From GCA-2718845 sp913041905 (lineage in GTDB: Bacteria > Pseudomonadota > Gammaproteobacteria > GCA-002705445 > GCA-002716945): a stretch of DNA of 6,543 bases. The notes beneath the pieces were generated by a model. It searched no databases and was not told the origin of the DNA. It saw only the letters and a program-made list of their open reading frames with translations. The DNA lies in contig CAJWJQ010000044.1 of the NCBI GenBank assembly GCA_913041905.1, forward strand, positions 1 through 6,543, in the 5' to 3' direction. Position 1 is the stretch's first letter; each line of letters opens with the position of its first letter. Below, one piece after another: positions 1 through 6,543 of this stretch. The translations under genes were made by a program, and so were the position numbers.

Positions 1-529
1 CTAAATCTATACCATTGTGAAACCTTCCTTCTGTTCCATTGTAAAATCTTCTTGTACCAAATTCACCAGTTAGTATCCCTTCAATAGGCGTAATAAAGTC
101 TAAATCAATGTTGTTTTTATACCAAAATGACTTTGCGTTTAATATATTTAATCTTTCATCTTTTATTCTTTCTAAGTCACTTTTATTAGGCTCTATGTAT
201 TTATTAGCTACTTTTATATGTTGTTTTTTAAAGTTTTTTTCATTTATATTAAAATTAATATTAAGGGAGTTTGAACCATCCTTAATTTTAAGTGATGTTT
301 CCCCAATCTGCGAATTATATGGAATTCCATATATAATATAATGTTTGTCATTATGCCTATAAGTTGCTAATTTTATTTCCTTGTGCGATAAACCTCGATG
401 AAATTGTTCTTTTGATATTTCATGGATGAGAACACCACCATTAACGACCAATTCATCTGCGATCAACGTTAATGGAATTATCATGTTAATAGTTAAATAG
501 GAAAGCAGAATAAATTTTCTAATATGCAT
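1..529 (-). CDS. M23-family peptidoglycan metallopeptidase, exported (partial, C-terminus outside window)
   Basis: The 176 visible residues are the N-terminal part of a LytM/M23-type zinc metallopeptidase, expected to cut peptide bridges of peptidoglycan in the periplasm. Residues 1-24 look like a signal peptide: basic start (H-I-R-K), hydrophobic core, and probable cleavage after LIA before Asp25. Residues ~27-105 resemble the small beta-rich N-terminal domain that precedes M23 domains in some proteobacterial enzymes. The catalytic domain begins around residue 147 with TPIEGILTGEFGTRRFYNG and then FHNGIDL, where His171 and Asp175 match the first two zinc ligands of the family (HxxxD). The second zinc site (HxH) would lie beyond the window edge, so activity cannot be judged. 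The ATG at 529 is 4 bp after the queF stop and lacks a clear Shine-Dalgarno, which suggests coupled translation. The alternative in-frame Met16 would destroy the signal peptide. The family call is firm; the exact substrate and gene name are not. Confidence 0.88.
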   Translation of the reverse strand, partial: MHIRKFILLSYLTINMIIPLTLIADELVVNGGVLIHEISKEQFHRGLSHKEIKLATYRHNDKHYIIYGIPYNSQIGETSLKIKDGSNSLNINFNINEKNFKKQHIKVANKYIEPNKSDLERIKDERLNILNAKSFWYKNNIDLDFITPIEGILTGEFGTRRFYNGTEGRFHNGIDL

Positions 530-533
530 AGAT

Positions 534-917
534 TTAGTTGAGCAGTAGGTTTTTATTTTTCCAGCTTTTTTTTATATATTTTGTAGTTACCGTAGTGATT
601 ATTCCACCCCTTACTTTCCAATAACCAATTACAGACATATATCTAGGTTTTATTAAAGCTGTTAAATCATGCAAGATTTGATTGGTGTTATCTTCATGGA
701 AGGCTCCGACATCCCTGTATGAGCTCATATACAATTTTAGTGATTTTAACTCAATACATTTTCTATCTGGGATATATTTTATTTCAAATTCAGCAAAATC
801 AGGCTGTCCAGTTAGTGGACATAGACATGTAAACTCTGGTATCTCCATAGTAATTAAGTAATCATCTTTAATATTTGGATTGGGAAACGTATCCAAAATA
901 GTTTTTTGTGATTTCAT
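534..917 (-). CDS. queF: NADPH-dependent 7-cyano-7-deazaguanine reductase (preQ0 reductase), short one-domain form
   Basis: QueF reduces the nitrile of preQ0 to the aminomethyl group of preQ1 in the cytoplasm, a step in making queuosine for tRNA wobble positions. The 127-residue protein carries the family's hallmarks: EFTCLCPLTGQPDF, with the nucleophile Cys33 and the acid Asp40 (equivalent to Cys55 and Asp62 of the Bacillus enzyme); the QueF motif ELKSLKLYMSSYRD (residues 57-69); and the substrate-binding FHED (His74, Glu75). RGGI near residue 103 is also typical. It is the one-domain form, close to the length of other short QueFs, whereas the E. coli enzyme is a two-domain protein of about 280 residues. 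The frame stays open upstream into smc, but the ATG at 917 is preferred because AGGAGA lies 7 bp upstream and homologous sequence (FPNPNIKDDY) starts just after it. It is the first gene of a minus-strand pair with the M23 gene. Confidence 0.96.
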   Translation of the reverse strand: MKSQKTILDTFPNPNIKDDYLITMEIPEFTCLCPLTGQPDFAEFEIKYIPDRKCIELKSLKLYMSSYRDVGAFHEDNTNQILHDLTALIKPRYMSVIGYWKVRGGIITTVTTKYIKKSWKNKNLLLN

Positions 918-924
918 TTTGTTG

Positions 925-930
925 TCTCCT
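925..930 (-). promoter_or_regulatory. Shine-Dalgarno site of queF
   Basis: AGGAGA on the minus strand, 7 bases before the ATG at 917. It fixes the queF start, because the same frame stays open for a further ~107 codons upstream into the opposite strand of smc. Confidence 0.85.
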
Positions 931-939
931 GATAGTAGT

Positions 940-945
940 ATTATA
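940..945 (-). promoter_or_regulatory. Candidate -10 element for the queF/M23 transcript
   Basis: A perfect TATAAT on the minus strand, preceded by GGG. Transcription would start near 933, giving a leader of about 16 nt that contains the queF Shine-Dalgarno. No good -35 hexamer is present at 16-18 bp spacing (the best placed is ATAGAT). In DNA this A+T-rich a chance TATAAT is quite possible, so the call rests mainly on its position. Confidence 0.45.
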
Positions 946-958
946 CCCAAGATAATAT

Positions 959-964
959 TATAAT
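959..964 (+). promoter_or_regulatory. Candidate -10 element for the smc-ligA transcript
   Basis: A perfect TATAAT on the plus strand. Transcription would start near 970-972, at or inside the smc Shine-Dalgarno, leaving a leader of only about 11 nt. That makes it weaker than it looks; a TATTAT at 939-944 would give a more normal ~31-nt leader. Neither has a recognisable -35 box. Confidence 0.35.
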
Positions 965-969
965 CTATT

Positions 970-974
970 AAGGG
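970..974 (+). promoter_or_regulatory. Shine-Dalgarno site of smc
   Basis: AAGGG, 7 bases before the ATG at 982. It supports that start together with the canonical SMC N-terminus MRLTKIKLAGFKTFVDPTT. Confidence 0.75.
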
Positions 975-981
975 CTTCTCT

Positions 982-3816
982 ATGCGACTAACTAAAATTA
1001 AATTAGCTGGATTCAAAACATTTGTTGACCCAACAACACTATCATTCCCAAGCAACCTGACAGGCATTATAGGACCAAATGGCTGTGGCAAATCAAATAT
1101 TATTGATGCTATAAGGTGGGTTATGGGGGAGTCTTCAGCTAGAAATCTGAGAGGTGACTCTATGGATGATGTGATTTTTTCTGGGTCTTCTTCAAGGCCT
1201 GAAATTAGCAAGGCATTTGTGGAGTTAAATTTTGACAATTCTACTAATTCATTAGATTCAAAATTTGCAAGGTATTCTGAAATTACAATTAGAAGAGAAG
1301 TATCAAGAGACGGCGTATCTAATTATTTTCTTAACAATACAAAATGTAGAAGAAAAGATATAAGAGAGGTATTCTTGGGCACAGGCCTTGGCCCTAGAAG
1401 TTATGCAATTATAGAACAGGGAATGATATCAAGATTAGTTGAAGCTAAGCCTGAAGAATTAAGAACGTATTTAGAAGAGGCGGCAGGAATTAGTAAATAT
1501 AAAGAGAAAAGAAGAGAAACCGAGTTAAGGCTAAAACACACTAAAGAAAATCTTAATCGTTTGAATGATGTTATGAAAGAGATAACATCTCAACTAGGAA
1601 AATTAGAAAGACAAGCAAAGTCAGCTAATGATTATAAAGAATTAAAAAATAATGAAAGAGAATCAAAGTTAGAGCTATTAAGTATAAAATGGAATAATTT
1701 TAACAAAGAAATAGATGAATTAGAAAAAGAAATCAACAAGGTTGATATTGAGCAAGAAAAGCAAAATTCGTTGTTAACAAACAAAGAAAAGTTAATAGAG
1801 GAAAATAGACAAAAGAGAAGCGCTGAACAAGAAGTTTTTAATTCTGTCCAATCAGACTTCTATCATATTGGAAGTGAAATTGCAAAATGTGAAAAAGATA
1901 TAGAGCATTCACAAGAATCAGAATTTTCAAGAAAAAAACTAGCCGAAGAACTCATTAAAAACATAGATGATACGCAAAATGAAATTTCTGATGAATCTAA
2001 AAAATTAGAAGATGCGCAAGATAAATTAAAAGAAACAAGTAGACAGTTAGAAGATACATCAAATAGCTTATCGCAATTAAATAAAGAAAAATCTGACGCT
2101 AATTTTGCCCTTCAAAATTGGCAATCAACATATAATGAATTTATATCTCAACAGCTTGAAACTATTAAAAAACAAGAAATTGAAAAAACTAAACTTGAAG
2201 CATCAGAAAAATCTATTGGTTTATTAACAAAAAGATTAAAGATACTTGAGTCAGACACTGTTAATGAAGATGAAAAATCAGATGATAAAAATATAATAAT
2301 TAATAGCGCGAACGACATACAAGAAAAAATATCATCTCTACTTATAGATTTTGATCGATCTGACGTATTAAAGAAAAATAATGATAAATTATTAAATCAA
2401 CTCCCATTAAATATTAAAAATATCCTAGATGGTTTTAAATCATTAGTGGAAAAAATTAGATCTTTAATAAGGTCGCAGCAAGATGAAATTAATGATATTA
2501 AAGATAAAATTATTGACTACAAGAAACTTACTGAAAACTCAATAAAGTCTATTGATACGTTAGAAGCTGATATTAAAAATAATAGCATTAAGAAACAGCA
2601 ATTAGATAAAGAAAAAATTGAGTTAAAGCAAATCATAGATAAAATTGCATGGAAAGTAGAGGAGGCGCAAAAAAGAGAAAATGATTATAATGTCTTGACG
2701 TCATCATTGTTATCAGAAGAAACTTCGATTAAATCAAATATTCAAAGATTAGAGAAACAGAAACATGACCTTGAGGATAGGAAGCTTCTTTTATTATCTG
2801 AAGATAAAGGAGATGATAAGCCATCATCAAACATGCAAACAAAACTAAAAACACTTTTAAATGATAAAAAAAACAAAGAAGAATTGTTATCTCAATCAAG
2901 AAACAATCTCTCATCATTTGATAATGATATTCTAACTCTTGAATCTGATAAAAATGATATCAATCAAGAAATATCTAATTTAAGAGAGAAATTAGAATCT
3001 ATTAAAATTTCATCAGGAGAAAAAACTGCGCAAAGAAATGCGTTAAAAGATAATTCAGATATACCTATTTCTGAAATAGAAAATGCAATAAAAAATATAA
3101 AAGAAGATAAAAACATTGAAGATGTTGAGAAAATAATTTCTAAGTTACAACAAAAAATTAATTCTTTGGGAGCGATTAATCTTGCTGCAATTGATGAATT
3201 AAAAGACCAACAAGAGCGAAAAACATATTTAGATAATCAATATAATGATCTCTCGGAGTCTATTAAAACTTTAGATAATGCTATTAAAAAAATTGATAAT
3301 GAAACCAAATCTAAATTTAAGGAAATATTTGATAGTATAAATGATAACCTAAATACATTTTTTACTAAAATATTTGGTGGCGGCAAAGCATATTTGGAGT
3401 TAACAGAAAATGATTTATTAAATACTGGTGTTACTATAATGGCAAGACCACCTGGTAAGCTAGTAAAAAATATTAATTTATTATCTGGTGGGGAAAAAGC
3501 AGGCACAGGTATAGCATTTGTTTTTTCTATTTTCAAAATTAACCCTGCGCCCTTTTGCTTGCTTGATGAAGTAGATGCTCCGCTGGATGATGCTAATAAT
3601 AATAGATTTTGCCGCGTTGTTAAAGAAATGTCTGAATCAGTACAATTTATCTTTATAACTCATAACAAACTAACTATGGAGTTAGCTGATATATTAAGTG
3701 GCGTTACTATGCGGGAGGCAGGTGTATCTAAACTTGTTTCTGTTAACGTAAACGAAGCAGTAGATTTATCTGCAAACAAAGAAAAAAATCGCGATATTGT
3801 AAATCTTCCTTCTTAA
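982..3816 (+). CDS. smc: Chromosome segregation/condensation ATPase SMC, short form lacking a recognisable hinge
   Basis: SMC is the ATP-driven, DNA-organising subunit of the bacterial condensin complex, normally a dimer working with ScpA and ScpB. The head halves are complete: GFKTFVDPTT (10-19), Walker A GPNGCGKS (31-38, Lys37), EEAAGISKYKEKRRETE (165-181), LGAINLAAIDEL (from 729), signature LSGGEK (834-839), Walker B and D-loop FCLLDEVDAPLDDAN (858-872, catalytic Glu863) and H-loop His894 in ITHNK. Between them lie charged coiled coils at ~172-423 and ~486-727. The protein has 944 residues against about 1150-1190 for most SMCs. The shortfall lies in the middle: no hinge domain can be seen, only an unrecognised segment at 424-485. 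The frame is uninterrupted. The signature loop reads KAGTGIAF where KALTALAL is usual. Rad50 is excluded because the coil has no CxxC hook (the only coil cysteine is Cys303). ligA follows after 4 bp. Confidence 0.95.
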   Translation: MRLTKIKLAGFKTFVDPTTLSFPSNLTGIIGPNGCGKSNIIDAIRWVMGESSARNLRGDSMDDVIFSGSSSRPEISKAFVELNFDNSTNSLDSKFARYSEITIRREVSRDGVSNYFLNNTKCRRKDIREVFLGTGLGPRSYAIIEQGMISRLVEAKPEELRTYLEEAAGISKYKEKRRETELRLKHTKENLNRLNDVMKEITSQLGKLERQAKSANDYKELKNNERESKLELLSIKWNNFNKEIDELEKEINKVDIEQEKQNSLLTNKEKLIEENRQKRSAEQEVFNSVQSDFYHIGSEIAKCEKDIEHSQESEFSRKKLAEELIKNIDDTQNEISDESKKLEDAQDKLKETSRQLEDTSNSLSQLNKEKSDANFALQNWQSTYNEFISQQLETIKKQEIEKTKLEASEKSIGLLTKRLKILESDTVNEDEKSDDKNIIINSANDIQEKISSLLIDFDRSDVLKKNNDKLLNQLPLNIKNILDGFKSLVEKIRSLIRSQQDEINDIKDKIIDYKKLTENSIKSIDTLEADIKNNSIKKQQLDKEKIELKQIIDKIAWKVEEAQKRENDYNVLTSSLLSEETSIKSNIQRLEKQKHDLEDRKLLLLSEDKGDDKPSSNMQTKLKTLLNDKKNKEELLSQSRNNLSSFDNDILTLESDKNDINQEISNLREKLESIKISSGEKTAQRNALKDNSDIPISEIENAIKNIKEDKNIEDVEKIISKLQQKINSLGAINLAAIDELKDQQERKTYLDNQYNDLSESIKTLDNAIKKIDNETKSKFKEIFDSINDNLNTFFTKIFGGGKAYLELTENDLLNTGVTIMARPPGKLVKNINLLSGGEKAGTGIAFVFSIFKINPAPFCLLDEVDAPLDDANNNRFCRVVKEMSESVQFIFITHNKLTMELADILSGVTMREAGVSKLVSVNVNEAVDLSANKEKNRDIVNLPS
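2251..2436 (+). other. Unrecognised tip segment of SMC in place of the hinge domain
   Basis: This encodes SMC residues 424-485, between the two coiled-coil arms. It opens with an acidic, probably flexible stretch (SDTVNEDEKSDDKN), continues with IIINSANDIQEKISSLLIDF and ends in LLNQLPLNIKNILDGF. Pro475 is the first proline since residue 157, and Gly484 is the only glycine nearby, so the break in coiled coil is real. A normal SMC hinge spans about 150 residues with several conserved glycines; none of that pattern is seen. Whether this segment dimerises or is just a turn is unknown. Confidence 0.6.
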
Positions 3817-3820
3817 AAAC

Positions 3821-5824
3821 ATGCCTTTAGATAAAGCATTTTCAATAAAAAGATTAAAAATATTAAAAGATAAAATCAATATTTATAATCAACAATATCA
3901 CACTTATGATAATCCAGAAGTAACTGATGAAGAATACGATGCTTTATATTTAGAACTTAAAAGTATAGAAAAAGAATTTCCTGGTTTAATCACAACTGAT
4001 TCCCCGTCAAATAGAATTGGATCTAAATTACTAGGTGGCTTTAATAAAATAAATCATTCTAAGCCAATGTTGTCTTTGAATAATGCAGCTAATGATGATG
4101 AATTTACAAATTTTTACAAAAAGATACATGAAGACTTAAATACAAGGGAAATTATTTTTTTTGCGGAACCTAAATTTGATGGATTGGCTATTAGTATTAC
4201 ATATAAAGATGGTTTATATTATTCAGCAATTACGAGAGGCGATGGAAACATAGGCGAAGATGTTACCGCAAATGTTAAAACTATCAAATCTCTGCCATTA
4301 AAATTATTAGGAAAAAATACCCCAAAGAATTTAGTGTTGAGAGCTGAGGTTTATATGACTATAAAAGAATTTAATGATATTAATAATAACCTTAAAAAGT
4401 TAAAAATGAAAACTTTTGCTAACCCAAGAAATATAGCGGCTGGGACTATTAGACAACTTGATCCAGAAGTTGCATCAAAGAGAAATTTGCAAATCTTTTT
4501 TCACGGAGTAATTGATATAGATAATGCATACGCTGACAAATCTCACTCTGAAGGATTAAATAGAATCAATAATTATGGCTTACATGTCTGTAAATATAAT
4601 AAAATTATTGCATCTCTTGCTGAGGCAAGAAAATATTTTGATCATATTAATGATTTAAGGCCTACATTGCCATATGAGATAGATGGAATAGTATTTAAGG
4701 TAAATGATTATAACCTTCAAAAAAAAATTGGTTATACATCAAAAGCGCCTAAATGGTCAATTGCATATAAATTTCAATCTATAGAAGCAGTTACAATTTT
4801 GAAAGACGTCAGTTTTCAAGTTGGTAGAACTGGAGTAATAACGCCAGTTGCAGAACTTAAGCCTATATCAATAGGAGGAGTTACCGTAAGTAGAGCAAGT
4901 CTTCATAATATGGATGAAATTAAAAAAAAGGATATACGTATTGGTGATCATGTATTTGTTAAAAGAGCAGGTGATGTGATACCTGATATTGATAGAGTAT
5001 TGCTTAATAAAAGAAAAAATGTAAAAAAAATAATAATTCCTAAAATATGCCCATCATGCAATACATCTATTATTAAAATCTCAGACCAATCAATCTATAA
5101 ATGCCCTAATAATCATGATTGCCAACCTCAGATCACTCAAACAATAGAACATTTTGCCTCTAGAAAAGCAATTAATATTGATGGACTAGGGGAAGGCATT
5201 ATAGTCTTATTAATAAAAAATAAATTAATTTCTAATTATGCAGATCTATATAATCTCTCTAAAACTAAATTAGTTAATTTAGATAGAATGGGAGATTTAT
5301 CAGCAGATAATTTATTAAAATCTATAGAAAAATCTAAAGATATTGAATTTGCAAAATTCATATATGCTTTAGGTATAAAAGAAGTAGGCTATACAACTGC
5401 AAATATAATTTCAAAAAATTTTACATCAATTGATAAATTAATGTTAACAAGCATTAATACACTTGAGGGTATAAAAGATATAGGACCGATTGTTGCAAAA
5501 AATATTTATGATTTTTTTGCTGATATTTATAATAAAAATATAATAAAAAAATTATTAAATTATGGAATTTGTATCAAGTATAAAAATATAAAGAAACATA
5601 ACAAGTTTAAAAATTATACTTTTGTTATTACTGGCACTTTTAATAATTATTCTAGAAAAGAATTAGAAGAGATAATTGATAGTAATGGCGGTAAAATTTC
5701 CAGCTCTGTTTCTAAAAATACTACTTTTTTATTATTAGGAAATAACCCTGGTTCAAAACACAAAAAAGCAAAAGATCTAAAAACTAAAATCCTAACAGAA
5801 AAAGAATTAATTAAGCTTCTCTAA
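3821..5824 (+). CDS. ligA: NAD+-dependent DNA ligase LigA
   Basis: LigA seals nicks in duplex DNA during Okazaki fragment joining and repair, using NAD+ as AMP donor. At 667 residues it matches the family (E. coli, 671). Domain Ia, which binds NAD+, has Tyr26, His27, Asp36, Tyr39 and Asp40 in YHTYDNPEVTDEEYD. The adenylation domain has catalytic Lys118 in AEPKFDGLA, then TRGDGNIGEDVT, FANPRNIAAGTIRQLDP, EIDGIVFKVN and KAPKWSIAYKF. The OB fold includes FQVGRTGVITPVAELKP. The zinc finger keeps all four cysteines (410, 413, 428, 434). Helix-hairpin-helix repeats follow (~445-580; IDGLGE, LDRMGDLSADN, ALGIKEVG, IKDIGP), then a C-terminal BRCT domain (~593-667; FVITGTF, NPGSKHKKA). All key residues are intact. 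The start lies 4 bp after the smc stop without a Shine-Dalgarno, suggesting translational coupling. The 3' end overlaps dapD by 14 bp. Confidence 0.98.
   Translation: MPLDKAFSIKRLKILKDKINIYNQQYHTYDNPEVTDEEYDALYLELKSIEKEFPGLITTDSPSNRIGSKLLGGFNKINHSKPMLSLNNAANDDEFTNFYKKIHEDLNTREIIFFAEPKFDGLAISITYKDGLYYSAITRGDGNIGEDVTANVKTIKSLPLKLLGKNTPKNLVLRAEVYMTIKEFNDINNNLKKLKMKTFANPRNIAAGTIRQLDPEVASKRNLQIFFHGVIDIDNAYADKSHSEGLNRINNYGLHVCKYNKIIASLAEARKYFDHINDLRPTLPYEIDGIVFKVNDYNLQKKIGYTSKAPKWSIAYKFQSIEAVTILKDVSFQVGRTGVITPVAELKPISIGGVTVSRASLHNMDEIKKKDIRIGDHVFVKRAGDVIPDIDRVLLNKRKNVKKIIIPKICPSCNTSIIKISDQSIYKCPNNHDCQPQITQTIEHFASRKAINIDGLGEGIIVLLIKNKLISNYADLYNLSKTKLVNLDRMGDLSADNLLKSIEKSKDIEFAKFIYALGIKEVGYTTANIISKNFTSIDKLMLTSINTLEGIKDIGPIVAKNIYDFFADIYNKNIIKKLLNYGICIKYKNIKKHNKFKNYTFVITGTFNNYSRKELEEIIDSNGGKISSSVSKNTTFLLLGNNPGSKHKKAKDLKTKILTEKELIKLL
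5811..5824. other. Tail-to-tail overlap of ligA and dapD
   Basis: The last codons and stop of ligA (plus strand, TAA at 5822-5824) overlap the last codons and stop of dapD (minus strand, TAA at 5813-5811). No GC-rich hairpin followed by a T-run is visible on either strand here, so each transcript probably runs into the opposite gene or ends by Rho. Confidence 0.9.
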
Positions 5825-6543
5825 GTAATTCATTTATGCCAACTTTACTTCTAGTTTTTTCATCAACTTTTTTTACTATAACAGCGCAGTATAAATTATA
5901 TTTTTTGTCTTTTGAGGGTAACGACCCAGAAACAACAACAGAGCCCTCTGGTATGATTCCGTAACTTATAGCATCGGTTTCTCTATCATAGATTTTTGTA
6001 CTTTTCCCAATATACACTCCCATTGATATAACTGAATTTTTTTTAACTATAACTCCCTCAACAACTTCTGACCTAGCCCCAATAAAACAATTATCTTCAA
6101 TTATAGTTGGATTTGCTTGGAGTGGCTCGAGTACACCGCCGATACCAACACCACCTGAAAGATGCACATTTTTTCCAATTTGAGCGCATGAGCCTACCGT
6201 TGCCCATGTATCAACCATAGTCCCTGAATCGACATAAGCTCCAATATTGATAAATGATGGCATTAACACAACATTTTGAGCTACAAACGCGCCTTCTCTT
6301 GCTATCGCCTGAGGTACTATCCTAATATTTTTTTCTTTAAGATAAGACTCTTGGGTTTTATTAAATTTTGACGATAATTTATCATAAAATTTTGTATAAC
6401 CAGTATCTGTAACTTTATTCTCTCTAAGTTTAAATGATAATAAAATAGCTTTTTTTATCCACTGATTAACCTTCCATTCATTATTAACATTTTCAGCAAC
6501 TCTAATATCTCCATTATCTAGACTATTAAGAGTATTTTCTACT
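5811..6543 (-). CDS. dapD: 2,3,4,5-tetrahydropyridine-2,6-dicarboxylate N-succinyltransferase DapD (partial, N-terminus outside window)
   Basis: DapD transfers succinyl from succinyl-CoA to tetrahydrodipicolinate, a step of the succinylase route to meso-diaminopimelate and lysine. The 243 visible residues align without gaps of note to the E. coli-type enzyme (274 residues) from its ~33rd residue. The helical N-terminal part includes RVAENVNNEWKVNQWIKKA and the E. coli-like RIVPQAIAREGAFVAQNVVL. The left-handed beta-helix of hexapeptide repeats follows: NIGAYVDSGTMVDTWATVG, CAQIGKNVHLSGGVGIGG, EPLQANPTIIEDNCFIGA, RSEVVEGVIV and ISMGVYIG. The end, KVDEKTRSKVGINELLREA, is typical. The frame is open to the window edge, so the start codon and roughly 32 residues are missing from view; an internal GTG at 6269 is not the start, since conserved sequence continues upstream of it. 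It is a trimeric cytoplasmic enzyme in known relatives. It runs convergent to ligA, so it belongs to another transcript. Confidence 0.98.
   Translation of the reverse strand, partial: VENTLNSLDNGDIRVAENVNNEWKVNQWIKKAILLSFKLRENKVTDTGYTKFYDKLSSKFNKTQESYLKEKNIRIVPQAIAREGAFVAQNVVLMPSFINIGAYVDSGTMVDTWATVGSCAQIGKNVHLSGGVGIGGVLEPLQANPTIIEDNCFIGARSEVVEGVIVKKNSVISMGVYIGKSTKIYDRETDAISYGIIPEGSVVVSGSLPSKDKKYNLYCAVIVKKVDEKTRSKVGINELLREA

Noticed and set aside
108..341. Plus-strand open frame of 77 codons, hydrophobic product
   Set aside because: It lies antisense to the M23 peptidase gene, whose frame gives clear family motifs; it has no ribosome site and resembles nothing.
952..961. Palindrome ATAATATTAT as a repressor operator
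   Set aside because: Short all-A/T palindromes are expected by chance in DNA this A+T-rich, and no regulator family is suggested by it.
918..1238. Upstream extension of the queF frame by ~107 codons on the minus strand
   Set aside because: It is antisense to the conserved N-terminus of smc, is unlike QueF, and the Shine-Dalgarno just before 917 fixes the start there.
2729..2917. Minus-strand open frame of 62 codons inside smc
   Set aside because: Shadow of the smc coiled-coil coding sequence; no ribosome site and no family resemblance.
3237..3536. Minus-strand open frame of 99 codons inside smc
   Set aside because: Antisense to the highly conserved C-terminal head of SMC, so it is a by-product of that coding sequence.
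982..3816. Rad50/SbcC-type protein instead of SMC
   Set aside because: The head motifs are those of SMC, and the middle has no CxxC zinc hook; the only coiled-coil cysteine is Cys303.
982..3816. SMC as a broken or frameshifted pseudogene
   Set aside because: The frame is continuous, both head halves carry all ATPase motifs, and the arms are balanced in length.
5811..6269. A separate 152-residue acyltransferase starting at the GTG at 6269
   Set aside because: The frame continues upstream to the window edge with sequence that matches the DapD N-terminal half, so this is only the C-terminal part of dapD.

Overview
The window is a densely packed, very A+T-rich stretch (roughly 30% G+C by eye) of what looks like a streamlined gammaproteobacterium. 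The main clues are an SMC whose head domains read like the gammaproteobacterial type (FKTFVDPTT, NPAPFCLLDEVDAPLDDAN, FIFITHNK), an E. coli-like DapD, and the smc-ligA gene order. A small-genome marine lineage is a guess from composition and gene packing; the sequence does not prove it.

Layout from left to right. (1) Minus strand, 1-917: queF (7-cyano-7-deazaguanine reductase, complete) followed after 4 bp by a gene for an exported M23-family metallopeptidase whose C-terminal part lies outside the window. (2) 918-981: a 64-bp divergent intergenic region with a TATAAT hexamer on each strand and good Shine-Dalgarno sequences for queF and smc. (3) Plus strand, 982-5824: smc and ligA, 4 bp apart and probably one transcript. 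(4) Minus strand, 5811-6543: dapD, running convergently into ligA with a 14-bp tail-to-tail overlap; its first ~32 codons lie outside the window. No gene-free stretch is longer than 64 bp. I saw no RNA genes, mobile elements, CRISPR arrays or recognisable terminators.

The genes are housekeeping: chromosome organisation (smc), replication and repair ligation (ligA), lysine/diaminopimelate synthesis for peptidoglycan (dapD), peptidoglycan remodelling (M23 gene) and queuosine synthesis (queF). The most notable point is that the SMC, though intact and with complete ATPase motifs, is only 944 residues long and has no recognisable hinge domain. Two coiled-coil arms of nearly equal length (~250 and ~240 residues) meet at a tip of about 60 residues (424-485) that I do not recognise. 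Also unusual: zipA, which often lies between smc and ligA in gammaproteobacteria, is absent here; the SMC signature loop carries glycine substitutions; and QueF is the short one-domain form rather than the two-domain enterobacterial form.
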